This document shows, in pieces, positions 21,737 to 31,639 of a stretch of DNA of 64,000 nt (within the stretch, counting starts at the first letter, position 1; every line of letters begins with the position of its first letter). The DNA comes from Lenzites betulinus. Its lineage: Eukaryota > Basidiomycota > Agaricomycetes > Polyporales > Polyporaceae. A program made the translations under genes and the position numbers. A model generated the notes under the pieces. The model saw nothing but the letters and a program-made list of their open reading frames with translations, ran no database searches and was not told the DNA's origin. The DNA lies in contig JABYQU010000069.1 in the NCBI GenBank assembly GCA_022264855.1, positions 1-64,000 of the forward strand. Reading direction: 5' to 3'.

Positions 21737-22049
21737 ATTCTCTGGCGCTACATCTCCTATGGACGTGTATATAACTTCCTATCCCTAATGCCTCACCCTA
21801 CGTATTTGCTCTCTTCTCATTTGCCCTGTGTCCCAGTCGTCATCTGCCATTGCTCCCATATAGTGCTAGAATGTCTGCCGTGATCATAAATACAATAATG
21901 AGTGGGTCATTTAACCACCATATATTTCATCCACCCGTTCCTGTGAATGCGTCTTACTAGGGCCGAGACGGTGTAAGCCGCACACCCCGTGTCCGCGGCG
22001 ATGCGCAGCCACGGACACGTCTTCCATGTACCCTTGCGCGAGGCGGGTC
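21737..22049. other. 3' flank of the large unknown gene
   Basis: About 310 bp of ordinary composition following the stop codon. I see no gene. It presumably carries the polyadenylation site. Confidence 0.4.
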
Positions 22050-22690
22050 CACGCACCTGCGCGGCCGTGGACGAGACCCTCCGGTACGTCGCGCGCCCCG
22101 CGGCTGCGCATGTGCGCGGCCGCGGCGTGTCCACTCCGATACATCGAGCGACCCGCGGCCGCGCAGGTGCGCGGCCGCGGGGTAGACCCTCCGCCCCATC
22201 GCGCGCCCCGCGGCTGCGCAGGTGCGCGGCCGCGGCTCGTATCCTCCAGGCTGTCGAGCGGCCCGCGGCCGCGCACCTGCGCGGCCGCGGGCGAGACCCT
22301 CCGGCACATCGCGCGCGCCGCGGCGCGTCCCCTCAAGTGCATCCGACGCCCCGCGGCCGCGCACCTGCGCGGCCGCGGGCTAGACCCTCCGCCACATGGC
22401 GCCCTCGCGGCTGCCCAAGTGCGCGGCCGCGGGCGAGACCCTCCGCCACATTGGACGCCCCGCGGCCGCGCACGAGACCCCACGGCACGTGGCGCGCCCC
22501 GCGGCTGCGCAAGTGCGCGGCCGCGGATCGTTCCCTCCAGTATATCGAGCGGCGCGCGGCCGCGCACCTGCGCGGCCGCGGACGAGACCCTCGGGCACGT
22601 CGCGCGCCCCGCCGCGAACCTCGGCGGTCACGGCCCGTTGGCCCGGCACGTCGCGTGACCCGCCCCTGCGCCCCTGCGCGGCCGCGGAGG
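22050..22690. repeat. Hairpin array 4 (CGCGGCCGC family), longest
   Basis: About twelve units, each a CCGCGGCCGCGCA/TGCGCGGCCGCGG hairpin with loop CC, GG, CT, TG or AG, separated by ~22-27 bp spacers. The spacers alternate between AGACCCTCCGsCACATsGCG-like and GTCGAGCGGC-like forms. Several units have lost one arm (near 22315, 22465 and 22610). The array lies between the large unknown gene and the Cys-rich coiled-coil gene. Confidence 0.85.
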
Positions 22691-23204
22691 AGATCAGCCG
22701 GCATCTCGCGCGACCTGCGGCTGCGGCCTGTACCCCCAGCACATCGTACATTCCTGCATGTGTTCAACATATCATGAATTAATCATATCCACATGATGTA
22801 TCGTAGGATTCAATCCACACCCGCCCTTGGAATGCTGTAGGAAGTGTAAATGGAACGCAAGAGTAGGTACGCAGCTGGTGTTCAGCAATCTTTGCGCCGC
22901 CTTTGCGCCGTCTGCATCGATCGCTCTGCCCTCACCACTTCAATGTCGTGGGACGGAGCGTTGGCGCATGCACTGAATGATCGTCTACCTCTGCAGCACC
23001 CGCTGGAGGAGGAGTGGCGGCTAGCGCTGTAGTCGGGTCCACACGTCCCAAATCTATACTTGGGACAACTTACAGTTCGATCTGCCACCTTAACTTGGCC
23101 ATGGGAAAGGGAGGCGGTCACTCATCGGACGGTGTCGCTATCGCCAGCGGTCTCTCGTCGACGGCATCACACCGACACCCTTGTCCGCCTACCTGCTTGC
23201 CAGA
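22691..23204. other. Upstream region of the Cys-rich coiled-coil gene
   Basis: A 60-codon plus-strand frame at 22850-23032 (ATG to TAG, ending EEEWRLAL) could be an upstream exon or open reading frame, but I cannot connect it in phase to the following gene. There is nothing else of note. Confidence 0.35.
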
Positions 23205-25030
23205 ATGGCCCTCTCCCGCGACGCTGTGCTGAGCATGCAGGCCTCCTTTCTCTCTCTGTCCAAATTCAGCGACGAATTTGTCAAGTGCACCAACCCGCAC
23301 CTCACGGGCTGGTTCCAGGAGATGCAGCGCATTCTGGTGCGTTAATTTTCACGCACACTCACATAAAGCACAACTAACATGTTTCTTAGAACTTGGTCGG
23401 GTACACACCCAATTCCGACGTCGTTTTCGAACGGTTCTTTCGCCGCCACCTCGAGTTCAACGACGACCGAGCGATGGCCAGCCGCTTTATGGAGGAATAC
23501 GTCCGCCTCACCCGGCCGAACGGAAAGAAGCTCTATGCGGACGCCCTCGAAGAGGCAAACCGCAAGCACGACGAGGCGGTGATGCGGGCGACCGAGGCGC
23601 GTGAGCTCTTCCAGAGGGAGTTCACGCCGGACAGCCAAGCCCGGCTCGTGCAGGCCGATCGTCGTGTGGTGCTCGCAAAGGACGAAGCCGTTGTCGCCGG
23701 CCTCAACTTCAGGGACTTCACCGCGCAATGTGAGTATACACGATCCCGCAGCTTCACCCGATATTGACACTGTCCCTGTCTGCCAGTCGATCGTCACATC
23801 GCCGCCGGCTCTTACCGCGAGTGGGGGACTCGCCGCGCCATCCCTGCCATGAGCCAGTGGAAGGCGGGCACCGGCGCAATCGCCTTTCTTCACGCTAACT
23901 TCGCGGTAAGCTCCTGTTCTTCATGTACGCGCTCACCATGCTGAGATCCACAGTGTACGGTGTGCACAAACACGTCCACCATGTCAGCGCGCTGTGTCCT
24001 CGACGCAGGACGAGGCCGCTGCTCGGAGTGCGGTGCAGCGCACAGGGGCTGCGACTGGCACGGAATTACGCTGTCGGGTCAGGTCTTCGGTAAGTGTACA
24101 CTCCTCCGCTCTTGTTCTCTGCTTACACCACTTCAAGACTCCTCCGGCCGCACCGCCGCATGGTACAACGGCCTCGGCTTCACGGTACCCCAACACCAGT
24201 ACTCGCAACGGCGCCTCCAGGACATCTTCCGGGCCATCGCGGACGCCACGAAGACGCTGGTGAGCCACCCTTTCATGCTCAACACCGTCCACCTCCACAC
24301 CCAGAACGGCGGCATCAAAGGCGAGGCAACGACATGGTCCGCAGAGGCCATCGCCGCCGTGAAGGCGCTCGGGTACGAAGCGCATCAAGAGCTCCTCGCG
24401 CTGCCCACCATCGTCCTCCCCCACAACCACACGTTCGGTCCGGTTACTGGCCCCCCCCTTCCACCAGCGGAGTTGCTGACGAGCCCCACGCCGCAGCGCT
24501 CGACTGGCTCCATCGAGCCATTTGAGCCGACGGGCCTCCTCGGCCTTGGATCCACAGCATCCCCGCCCGCCGTCGGCCCGTCCTCCTCTACCCGCACCGC
24601 TGCTCTCTCCGGGAGCGTCGCGGCCACCTCCCCTGCCACCCGCTCTGCCGCCGCCCCTGCTGCCCGTTCCGCCGCCCCCGCCCCCGTCGCCGCCGCCGCC
24701 TCCACCTCCACTGACATCGCCCCCGCCGCCGCTGCCATCACTTCGCCGTCCAGAGCGGCGTTGGAGAGCCGCCGCAAGGAGCTGCTCCTGCGGCTCCATG
24801 GACTGAAAGATGAACTACAAACGACATCCGCTCGTATCACGGCAGCGTTGCTCGGATACGAGCCCGTCCCAGCCCTCATCGCCGCCCAGGAGGCCACCTT
24901 CCGTCGTGTCGCCGACACTGAGAAGGAGATCGATGAGATCCATCGCACTATTGCCATCAGACGTGCTGCTGCCGTCGGTGGCCCTGCCCAACCACGCGCC
25001 GCCCCTACCCCACGCACGTCGGGGAGATAA
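23205..25030 (+). CDS. Cys-rich, coiled-coil protein of an Agaricomycete-type family
   Basis: Five exons with closing phases (23205-23336, 23390-23729, 23787-23905, 23954-24089 and 24138-25030) give 539 residues. A mainly helical N-terminal part (EEANRKHDEAVMRATEAREL) is followed by a Cys-rich block around residues 198-235 (CTVCTNTSTMSARC, then GRGRCSECGAAHRGCDW), whose C-x2-C...C...C-x2-C...C spacing suggests zinc binding. Then come an Ala/Ser/Pro-rich linker of about 110 residues and a C-terminal coiled coil (ALESRRKELLLRLHGLKDEL...ATFRRVADTEKEIDEIHRT). I recall similar Cys blocks from expanded, unnamed Agaricomycete protein families near transposons, and a DNA- or chromatin-related role is only a guess. 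The gene looks intact. An additional upstream exon cannot be excluded. Confidence 0.6.
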
Positions 25031-25577
25031 AGGACGCTTTTGGAGTCAGACATTGTGGGGAGAAGTTATATACGTTGTACTTGTATGCGAACGTGCTCTG
25101 GGCTCCAACTCCGTATGTGTAACCGCGTCGAAATGTATACCTGCATCGATATGTCTTACTACGTTGGACAGTGTACTGGTGTCGGATTGTGTAGCAGCGT
25201 CGATCACGAATATGGAATTGAATACGAATACATATGTTCTCAACACGATTTAAGTGCTAGTAGCATGATCGCCATTGCAGCCACATGGCGGGTAGGCAAG
25301 CTGGACTTTGTCGCATCGGCGCGAAGATTGCTATCCCATGATGCGGAAAGCCAGCATGCTCGAACGAACCCGCATTGGCGCAAACTGGCTGACGGATGGT
25401 GGAGCTGCGCTCAGCCCATCGGGTGGGGAGTGCAGCTCCGTCGCCACTGTGCCTGAGGCCGCGCCCGTGCTCCTCGGAGGCCACACGCGTGAATGTTGAC
25501 CGCCCTCCCAAGCCCGTGCCCATGAGCCTGGGCTGCCGACTCGGGGTCGCGGACCCGCGTCTGTGCGCGAGATCGTA
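25031..25577. other. 3' flank of the Cys-rich coiled-coil gene
   Basis: About 550 bp without a recognisable gene. Open frames here lack motifs. Confidence 0.4.
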
Positions 25578-26020
25578 CCCCGCGGCCGCGGGCACTTATC
25601 CGCGTGGGAGATGGGACCCCGCGGTCGCGCACCTGCGCGGCCGCGGGACCTTACCCGAGTGTGCGCCGGACACCCGCGGCCGCGCACCTGCGCGGCCGCG
25701 GGACCTTACCCGAATGTGCGCCGGACACCCGCGGCCGCGCACTTGCGCGGCCGCGGGCACTTATCCGCGTGGAAGATCAGACCCCGCGGCCGCGCAGGTG
25801 CGCGGCCGCGGGACCTTACCCGGGTGTGCGCCGGACACCCGCGGCCGCGCACTTGCGCGGCCGCGGGCACTTATCCGCGTGGGAGATGGGAGCCCGCGGT
25901 CGCGCATCTGCGCGGAAGCGGGCACGTTCCTCTGTGTGAGCTGCGCACCCGCGGCCGCGGGAACATGGCCGCGTGTAAGCAGGCCACCCGCGGCCGCGCA
26001 AGTGCGCGACCGCGGCGAGC
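25578..26020. repeat. Hairpin array 5, head of repeat element copy 2
   Basis: Eight to ten CGCGGCCGC hairpins with a 55-60 bp period. Two spacer types alternate, GGCACTTATCCGCGTGGnAGAT and GGACCTTACCCGnGTGTGCGCCGGACAC, so the array probably grew by duplication of a two-unit block. Loops are CC, CT, GG or AT. Confidence 0.85.
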
Positions 26021-26129
26021 GCTTGTGTGTTAAACGCCAAGCCGTTGGCGCGTGCCTGCTTCTCACGCATGCATCCGAGCCCGCGCGCCTGCCCGGCCCC
26101 GAGCGGGTGCGTGTTTGGCGACGGTGTCC

Positions 26130-26712
26130 GCGTCCGCACAGGTGCACGGTTTCCAGAACATGCAGAGTATAATCACCCATTCTACTCCCCCTCCGTCCCC
26201 TTCCAAGTTTCGACCCACCCATACAGGCTGACCCGAAACATTTTTCGGTAAGTCACTCGGGCAAAGCCGCACACCAATCCCTACCCTGCGCCCATTTTAC
26301 TTATCTGCATGCATCGTCCATCCGTTCTTCATAGGACCTTTGATAGTTATTATACAGTAATATCATTATCTACATGTTCCGCCGCCCTGCTGTCTACTAT
26401 AGTAAGCCAAGGCAGCCGACAACACAGGCACTAATAACCCTGCGTGTCACGCTCCTCCTTGGGCAATATGCTACTTATACATTTCTACCCTTTGGATATA
26501 TCTATAGGGAATGGGCAGGGAGGGTGCTGTGCTTCTAGTGAACAGCGCAGCCTGCAGGCAGGCATCTGAGACATCGCCATCACAAAGTGGCTGAGCCATC
26601 ACAAAGTGGCTGCCCATCACGGTTTTGCCGCCCATCCATCAGCGCTTAACCTAGCCCCCCCGCGCTTAGCCTCTCCCTAACCCTCACCCACTCGACTTTT
26701 GCCCCTGTGTAT
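26130..26712. repeat. Dispersed repeat element body, copy 2 of 3
   Basis: Same landmarks and orientation as at 3201-3762, ending with the identical GACTTTTGCCCCTGTGTAT, after which sequence diverges (GTGCATGAAATCGC). A degenerate hairpin (GTCCGCACAGGTGCACGG) marks its left edge. Read on the minus strand, an unrelated frame entering from the right again ends in HTQGQKSSG, as at 3734. Confidence 0.85.
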
Positions 26713-26813
26713 GTGCATGAAATCGCGCAAAATGGCGGAAGTCGAGATCGATGCGTATCGCGCTGCAATTTCGTGAGCACGTACGCAGCATGCAGGCGAA
26801 GCGACGTATGAGG

Positions 26814-27524
26814 TTACACGACGGACGGAGGCAAGGCGAGTGCTGCGCGCACGATGTCGTTCGTCGATGGAGCTCGCGGCGTAGTGGGACAGGTGGGGTC
26901 GAGTCGAGCAACGTCGGGGCGTTGTGCGTCCTGACGGAGATGGCGCGTCTGCATGACGTTGCCTGTTTCCGACGATCCCACAGGGCTGTCCAGGGACGTG
27001 GTCGTGGGCGTCCTCGGTCGAGGGGTATGTGTTCCGGACCTAAGAATACTGCTAGAGGATGTCAGCGGCAAGTGTGGGCGAGGACGGAGGCGACGTACCT
27101 GGTGGCGCTGCGCTGCGGATACTACCGCACTCAGGGTCGTGCACGTGGCATGCAAACTGGTGAGAACGAAGGAAGATCTTTGGGCGGGCGAGTGCGAGAC
27201 ATGGTGGTGGAGGGACTTGGGGAGGGCGGGGCGTGTGTTCTCCTGTCTGTCAGCGTTGGCATCACTTGAGAGAAGAGCGGGGAGGGGTGTGTGCGCGTCA
27301 TTGCAATCAGGGACGATGGTGGCGGCAGAGCTGCGGCGGGAGTCCATGGAGAGCGGGCGGGTGATCGTGTGCTTGTCCTCCTCCTCATCGACGGGCGAGG
27401 GCATGAGCGTGAGGTCGGGCGTGCTTGCGCTCACTTGGGCGAAGGAGAGGGAGAGCGGCGCGGGCGGGAAGACGCAGGCAGAGCGGTGCGGACAAGCGTG
27501 GAGAGGCGAGTCGTGTAAGCGCAC
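26814..27524 (-). CDS. Possible Ser/Pro-rich protein or exon (doubtful)
   Basis: A 236-codon frame rich in Ser, Thr, Pro and His (e.g. MPSPVDEEEDKHTITRPLSM) with composition like a disordered fungal regulatory region. No domain, no convincing start context and no introns were found. The opposite strand is also open for 257 codons. Kept only as a possibility. It may be the remnant of a larger gene disrupted by repeat element copy 2. Confidence 0.25.
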   Translation of the reverse strand: MRLHDSPLHACPHRSACVFPPAPLSLSFAQVSASTPDLTLMPSPVDEEEDKHTITRPLSMDSRRSSAATIVPDCNDAHTPLPALLSSDANADRQENTRPALPKSLHHHVSHSPAQRSSFVLTSLHATCTTLSAVVSAAQRHQVRRLRPRPHLPLTSSSSILRSGTHTPRPRTPTTTSLDSPVGSSETGNVMQTRHLRQDAQRPDVARLDPTCPTTPRAPSTNDIVRAALALPPSVV

Positions 27525-27947
27525 AGAGAGCCGTGTCGAGGACGCACGCAGAGACGCAAAGCATACAGTGCTCGCGCGAGGGACGGGCCGGGAGCTGGGG
27601 CGTGCGCATACGAGAGCCGAAGACGGGGCGTACAGAGTTAAATTTTCCTGTAAGCGACGTCAGCACACGAGGGACTCCTGTCTTGCACTCGGGCTTACCG
27701 TGCGATACCTCCGTCGCCCGAGCTAGAGACGGCGGAAGTAGCATCGCAGAATGCGATATATTGTCAATATCCCCGACCCTAAGCAATTTGCTTGTTAGCT
27801 CACTCTCCTCGCGCGCATTCGGCTGCCTCTCGAGACGGATCAGGTAGCTCACCTGCAGAACGAGCTCTTCGAAAACGGATATATTCCCTCGCTGTGCATG
27901 GCCTCTCCAGTCTTCTCCCCCGAGACCCCTTCCTCGCCACCGCCCCT

Positions 27948-28606
27948 ATGAGCACGCCGCCCACGGTCGTCTTCCTCGCACCGCAAGACGCACCTGACCC
28001 TGAGCCGGCAAAGAAGATGCCTCCGAAGCGCGAGCTTATGCCCACAGAGCTTCGCGAGAAGCTGACCGCAAAGCTCAGTACGTTGTCCCCTCCCGTGCCT
28101 CAGCCACTCACCGAGTACCTGCTGACCGCGTGGGTGCACAGGGGAGCTCACTGGCAATCCGCATGCGCAGCTCAGATATGCCGCCGACGCCTATGCCAGG
28201 TTCATTGTCATCCGGCACCGGTACACGCTCGAAGGCTGGCCCACGGACATCCCCTACCTCGACTTCAACACCATCCCTGGCAGCGCGCCCAGCCTTGTGA
28301 CGCTCCTCGACATGTGGGACACTGGCGCACTGCGCTTCGAGGGCGCAGGCGAGGATGTCGTCGCGGAAGCCGTGCACGACCCGCGCAGCGTCTTCCCGGG
28401 GGGTAAGTCCTTCAAGTTGACAGTCCGGCCGCACGTCCAGATGCTAACCAGGCTGCCTCGATTGTCTGATTCCCGTTCGGCCGTCCGGTTGTCCGTCTTC
28501 CACAGGTACATGCAGCGTCAAGCCTGCGGCAGAGGCAGAGGACGACGAGTCCCAGGTCCCCGCTGACACGAACGACGACAGCGCACACTGTCAACGGCGA
28601 GACTAA
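27948..28606 (+). CDS. Small protein of a repeated Agaricomycete family
   Basis: Three exons with closing phases (27948-28077, 28142-28402 and 28506-28606) give 163 residues. The central part reads ELTGNPHAQLRYAADAYARF then YTLEGWPTDIPYLDFNTI and LLDMWDTGALRF. I recall this GWP-containing module from many unnamed Agaricomycete proteins, where it usually precedes longer C-terminal regions. Here the protein ends early in an acidic tail (AEAEDDESQVP), so it may be a shortened copy. The sequence further right (28690-28890) stays open but could not be joined. No function can be given. Confidence 0.5.
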
Positions 28607-29334
28607 AAAGTACCTAGACAGCGCAAGCTCTCGGGGCCGTACCTGTGTCCGCACTGGCTCCCGAAGGAGGGCATCAAGAGCGCCGCGTTCATGCACGAGC
28701 CTACCGCTTCCTGTGACGCCTACGCCGCGCAAGCAGCGGGAGGATCGGCGGTTGCGGGGGGCGGGTCAACGTCCGAGCACGAGGACGCGGTGGGCGCAGC
28801 CCCATCACTTTACTTGCTCCCGGAGTCGCCGATCACAGAGTACAACGAGCTCGCTGGGGAATGTGCACTCACCGTGTTTGGAACATGAAAGCCCTCTAGT
28901 TCGGGCGTCGTAGCCAGCTCTGCGCGAGACTGGGAGGCGGGGAGGTCGTATCTGGGACCAAGGAATGCCGGACCAGTACTAGTTGATCGACTCGGAGCTG
29001 GTGCGACGGTGTGACGATTGGAAGCATGTCAGATTTGTACTGTACATATAATTCTTGTATTTCTTGTGATTGTTCCAGGGCATTTGCGTCCGACGAGATG
29101 CTGCCGGTGGCGGTCGAGACGAGAGGTGCAGCGCAGGCTGAGTGCAAACAACAGCGCCTGCCTGATTTGGCACATTCACAGGGCTGCCGGCGCTTGGGCA
29201 TCTGACGGCCTTGCGTCTTTCTCTTTGTCCCCCCCACTACTCTGGCTGCGCACGTTCTGTTGTCTACACAAACTCTCGGATAGACATATAGCAGTGTATT
29301 TTTACAATCTATGGCGTGTTGCCATGCTACGATG
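28607..29334. other. No clear gene
   Basis: Open frames on both strands without motifs. Part of 28690-28890 may be decayed 3' sequence of the preceding gene. Confidence 0.35.
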
Positions 29335-29760
29335 CGCCGTCCGGCCGCGCAGGTGCGCGGCCGTGGAAACTCGCCTGGGTGTGAGCTGACCACCCGCGGT
29401 CGCGCACCTGCGCAGCCGCGGACACTCGCCTGGGTGTAGGCTGGACACCCGCGGCTGCGCACCTGCGCGGCCGCGGACACGTACCTGCTTATGAACCAGC
29501 CACCCGCGGCCGCGCGCCTGCGCGGCCGCGGAAACTCGCCTAGGTGTAAGCTGGCCACCCGCGGTCGCGCACCTGCGCAGCCGCGGACACTCGCCTGGGT
29601 GTAGGCTGGACACCCGCGGCCGCGAACACTCGCCTGGGTGTAGGCTGGACACCCGCGGCCGCGCACCTGCGCGGCCGCGGAAACTCGCCTAGGTGTAAGC
29701 TGGCCACCCGCGGTCGCGCACCTGCGCGGTCGCGGACACGCGCCTGCTTGTGACGCGCAT
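29335..29760. repeat. Hairpin array 6, head of repeat element copy 3
   Basis: Eight to nine CGCGGCCGC hairpins with a ~55-bp period and well conserved spacers (AACTCGCCTnGGTGTnAGCTGGCCAC). One arm is often CGCGGTCGC against CGCAGCCGC or CGCGGCCGC, so pairing is slightly imperfect. One unit near 29620 has lost an arm. Confidence 0.85.
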
Positions 29761-29820
29761 CCGAGCCTGCACACCTGTGTGGCCTCAAATTCTAACCGGG
29801 CCTCTGTTACCCCATAATGT

Positions 29821-30393
29821 CTGCGGCCACGCACGTGCATGGTCTTGGGAACACCTAAAGCATATTCTGCCATTCTATTCCGCCTCCGTGCCCTTCCCCA
29901 TTCCACCTACCCATACAAGCCATCCCGAAACATTTGTTTGGTAAGTCACTAGGGCGAAGCTGCACACTGAGCGCTAAACCGCACCCATTTGACTCATCTG
30001 CATGCATCATTCACTGGTTTGTCGTAGGACCTTTTATAGTTATTATAAAGTAATATTATTATTTACATGTTCTGCCGCCCTGCTCTCTACTATCATAAGC
30101 CAAGGCAGCAGACAACACAGGGACTAATAACTCTCCAGGCCATGCTTCTCCTGGGGCAATATAATACTCATACATTTCTAACCTTTGGATCTATAGGGAG
30201 TGGGGTGCTGTGCTCCTAGTGAACAGCGCAGCTTGTAGGCAGGCATCTGAGACATTGCCATCACAAAGTGGCTGAACCATCAAAAAGTGGCTGCCCATCA
30301 CGGTTTTGCCGCCCGCCCATCAGCGCTTAACCTAGCCCCCCCGCGCTTAGGCTCTCCCTAACCCTCACCCACTTGACTTTTGCCCCTGTGTAT
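29821..30393. repeat. Dispersed repeat element body, copy 3 of 3
   Basis: Same orientation, landmarks and exact right end (TGCCCCTGTGTAT) as copies 1 and 2. It begins with the decayed hairpin GCGGCCACGCACGTGCATGG. It has small internal deletions, for example before GTGGGGTGCTGTGCTCC near 30200. It is followed within ~70 bp by telomere-like repeats. Confidence 0.85.
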
Positions 30394-30463
30394 AGCTATT
30401 CCCTAGCCTCACAAATGCGTAACCGAATAACGTACAACTCGCCCACCGAGGGGCGTTCGTGGT

Positions 30464-30593
30464 CTAACCCGAACCCTAACCGTACGAAATTCACTATAAC
30501 TTAATCGTTATAAGTTACTGCAGCTAATTACGTGTTCACAGCGAACCCTAACCGAACCCGAACCCTAACCGAACCTAAACCCGAACCCTAACA
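30464..30593. repeat. Degenerate telomere-like repeats
   Basis: CTAACCCGAACCCTAAC at 30464-30480, then a run at 30543-30593 mixing CCCTAA, CCGAAC and CCTAAAC units. Orientation is C-strand (CCCTAA) on the plus strand, as at 31005-31028. I interpret it as decayed telomere or telomere-associated sequence. Confidence 0.8.
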
Positions 30594-30604
30594 GGCGGAT
30601 CAGG

Positions 30605-30705
30605 TGACGTCATGACTTCCATTTCGGGATCAATGACATCATAGGCCTTGGCCTATGATGTCACCAAGCGCAACGCATCATACATGATGTCATAATGACA
30701 TCATG
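30605..30705. repeat. Nested palindromes with CRE-like sites
   Basis: TGACGTCA at 30605-30612 is a perfect CRE/ATF-type palindrome. A 30-bp perfect inverted repeat at 30634-30663 has arms TGACATCATAGGCC around TT. A third, CATGATGTCAT-A-ATGACATCATG, spans 30683-30705. All three contain TGACnTCA half-sites, so they could bind bZIP factors, or they may be fold-back transposon debris. Confidence 0.85.
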
Positions 30706-31004
30706 CATCATGTGGGGCTCGCTTTAGTAATTAGTATCTTCTGATTGGTGCCCTGACCAGTCAGCTGATGCCAGGGGCTGCGCCCCTGGAGGCAGTACAA
30801 GGCTACGCATTAGGCAACCAACACAGCCTTTGTTCAGGCTGGTTGCCGTGAAAGTATGAGATAAGAACTGTATAGGACCTGATGAGACTTGTATAAAGTC
30901 GAAACAGGATGGGTGGGGAAAGATCCTCACCCCTGTTGTCCTGTTCTTCGACTCCCCCCTCGTTGTCGTCGTCGCCCAGCTCGCTTCGCTCGCGGGCTCC
31001 TCCT

Positions 31005-31028
31005 CCCTAACCCTAACCCTAACCCTAA
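31005..31028. repeat. Interstitial telomeric repeat, four CCCTAA units
   Basis: Four perfect tandem CCCTAA hexamers, the C-strand of the TTAGGG fungal telomere repeat. C-strand on the plus strand means that the original chromosome end lay to the left and the chromosome body to the right, where the ordinary genes are. Confidence 0.9.
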
Positions 31029-31109
31029 GACTGGGGTGCTGTCTTACTTTGTAGTAGTTTCTAGTAGTGTGTTGACTCACTTGTTGCATCTGACACTGGG
31101 TTGACACTA

Positions 31110-31400
31110 GTTGCTAGTGCTGCTTGACTTCGCATTTTTGGCTTACTTGGCTGGTAGTAGTTACTTGCTGTAGTATCTGAGTACACATTTACTAGTAGTC
31201 AGACTTGGGTGGCGCATTTTTTGTGTTTTGGCTAGCTTCATTACCAAGTGGTCACTGGGTTAGCTCAAATGGTGGTAGTGGCCAGGGCTTAGTTCGCATT
31301 TTTGGCTTATTGACTTGCACTAGAAGTGAAAAACACTGGTACCAGGTTGTAGAAGTACACTTGTGTCGCATTTTTGATGTTCTGACTGTTAGGGTTAGTT
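31110..31400. repeat. Degenerate tandem repeat around CGCATTTTT
   Basis: CGCATTTTTGGCTTA or close forms recur near 31131, 31214, 31290 and 31366 at 75-85 bp intervals, with shared ACTTG, CTAGTAGT and ACTGG words between them. This is probably a decayed subtelomeric satellite next to the telomeric tract. Confidence 0.55.
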
Positions 31401-31639
31401 ACACTGGCATCCGACGGATGCCGTGCAATATCTCCACCACCAAAGGTCATAGGTGCAAAATTTTTGTTGCATTGTGTAGCCCTTGTTCTCAGGTATTCAA
31501 AAACACTTGGATGCCCAATGGCATCCATAGCAGTTGTGGAGATATAGGCCTAACAAGCAGTGGGCATCCATTGGGCATCCACTGGGCATCTACAAGATGC
31601 GCATCCTGCAGGTGTTATATAGTTAGAACTTGGCGTCCC

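Noticed and set aside
22050..22690. CRISPR-like look of the hairpin arrays (palindromic repeats with regular ~25-bp spacers)
   Set aside because: The genome is eukaryotic, spacers are related to each other rather than unique, repeats vary in sequence, and no Cas-like gene is present.
21911..22782. Open frames of 120-260 codons across the CGCGGCCGC array
   Set aside because: The products are repeats of RGRAAARP-like words read from the hairpins in all frames, with no gene structure.
27300..27726. Plus-strand gene at 26.95-27.73 kb
   Set aside because: Arg/Gly-rich composition, no introns, and a more protein-like frame on the other strand, itself doubtful.
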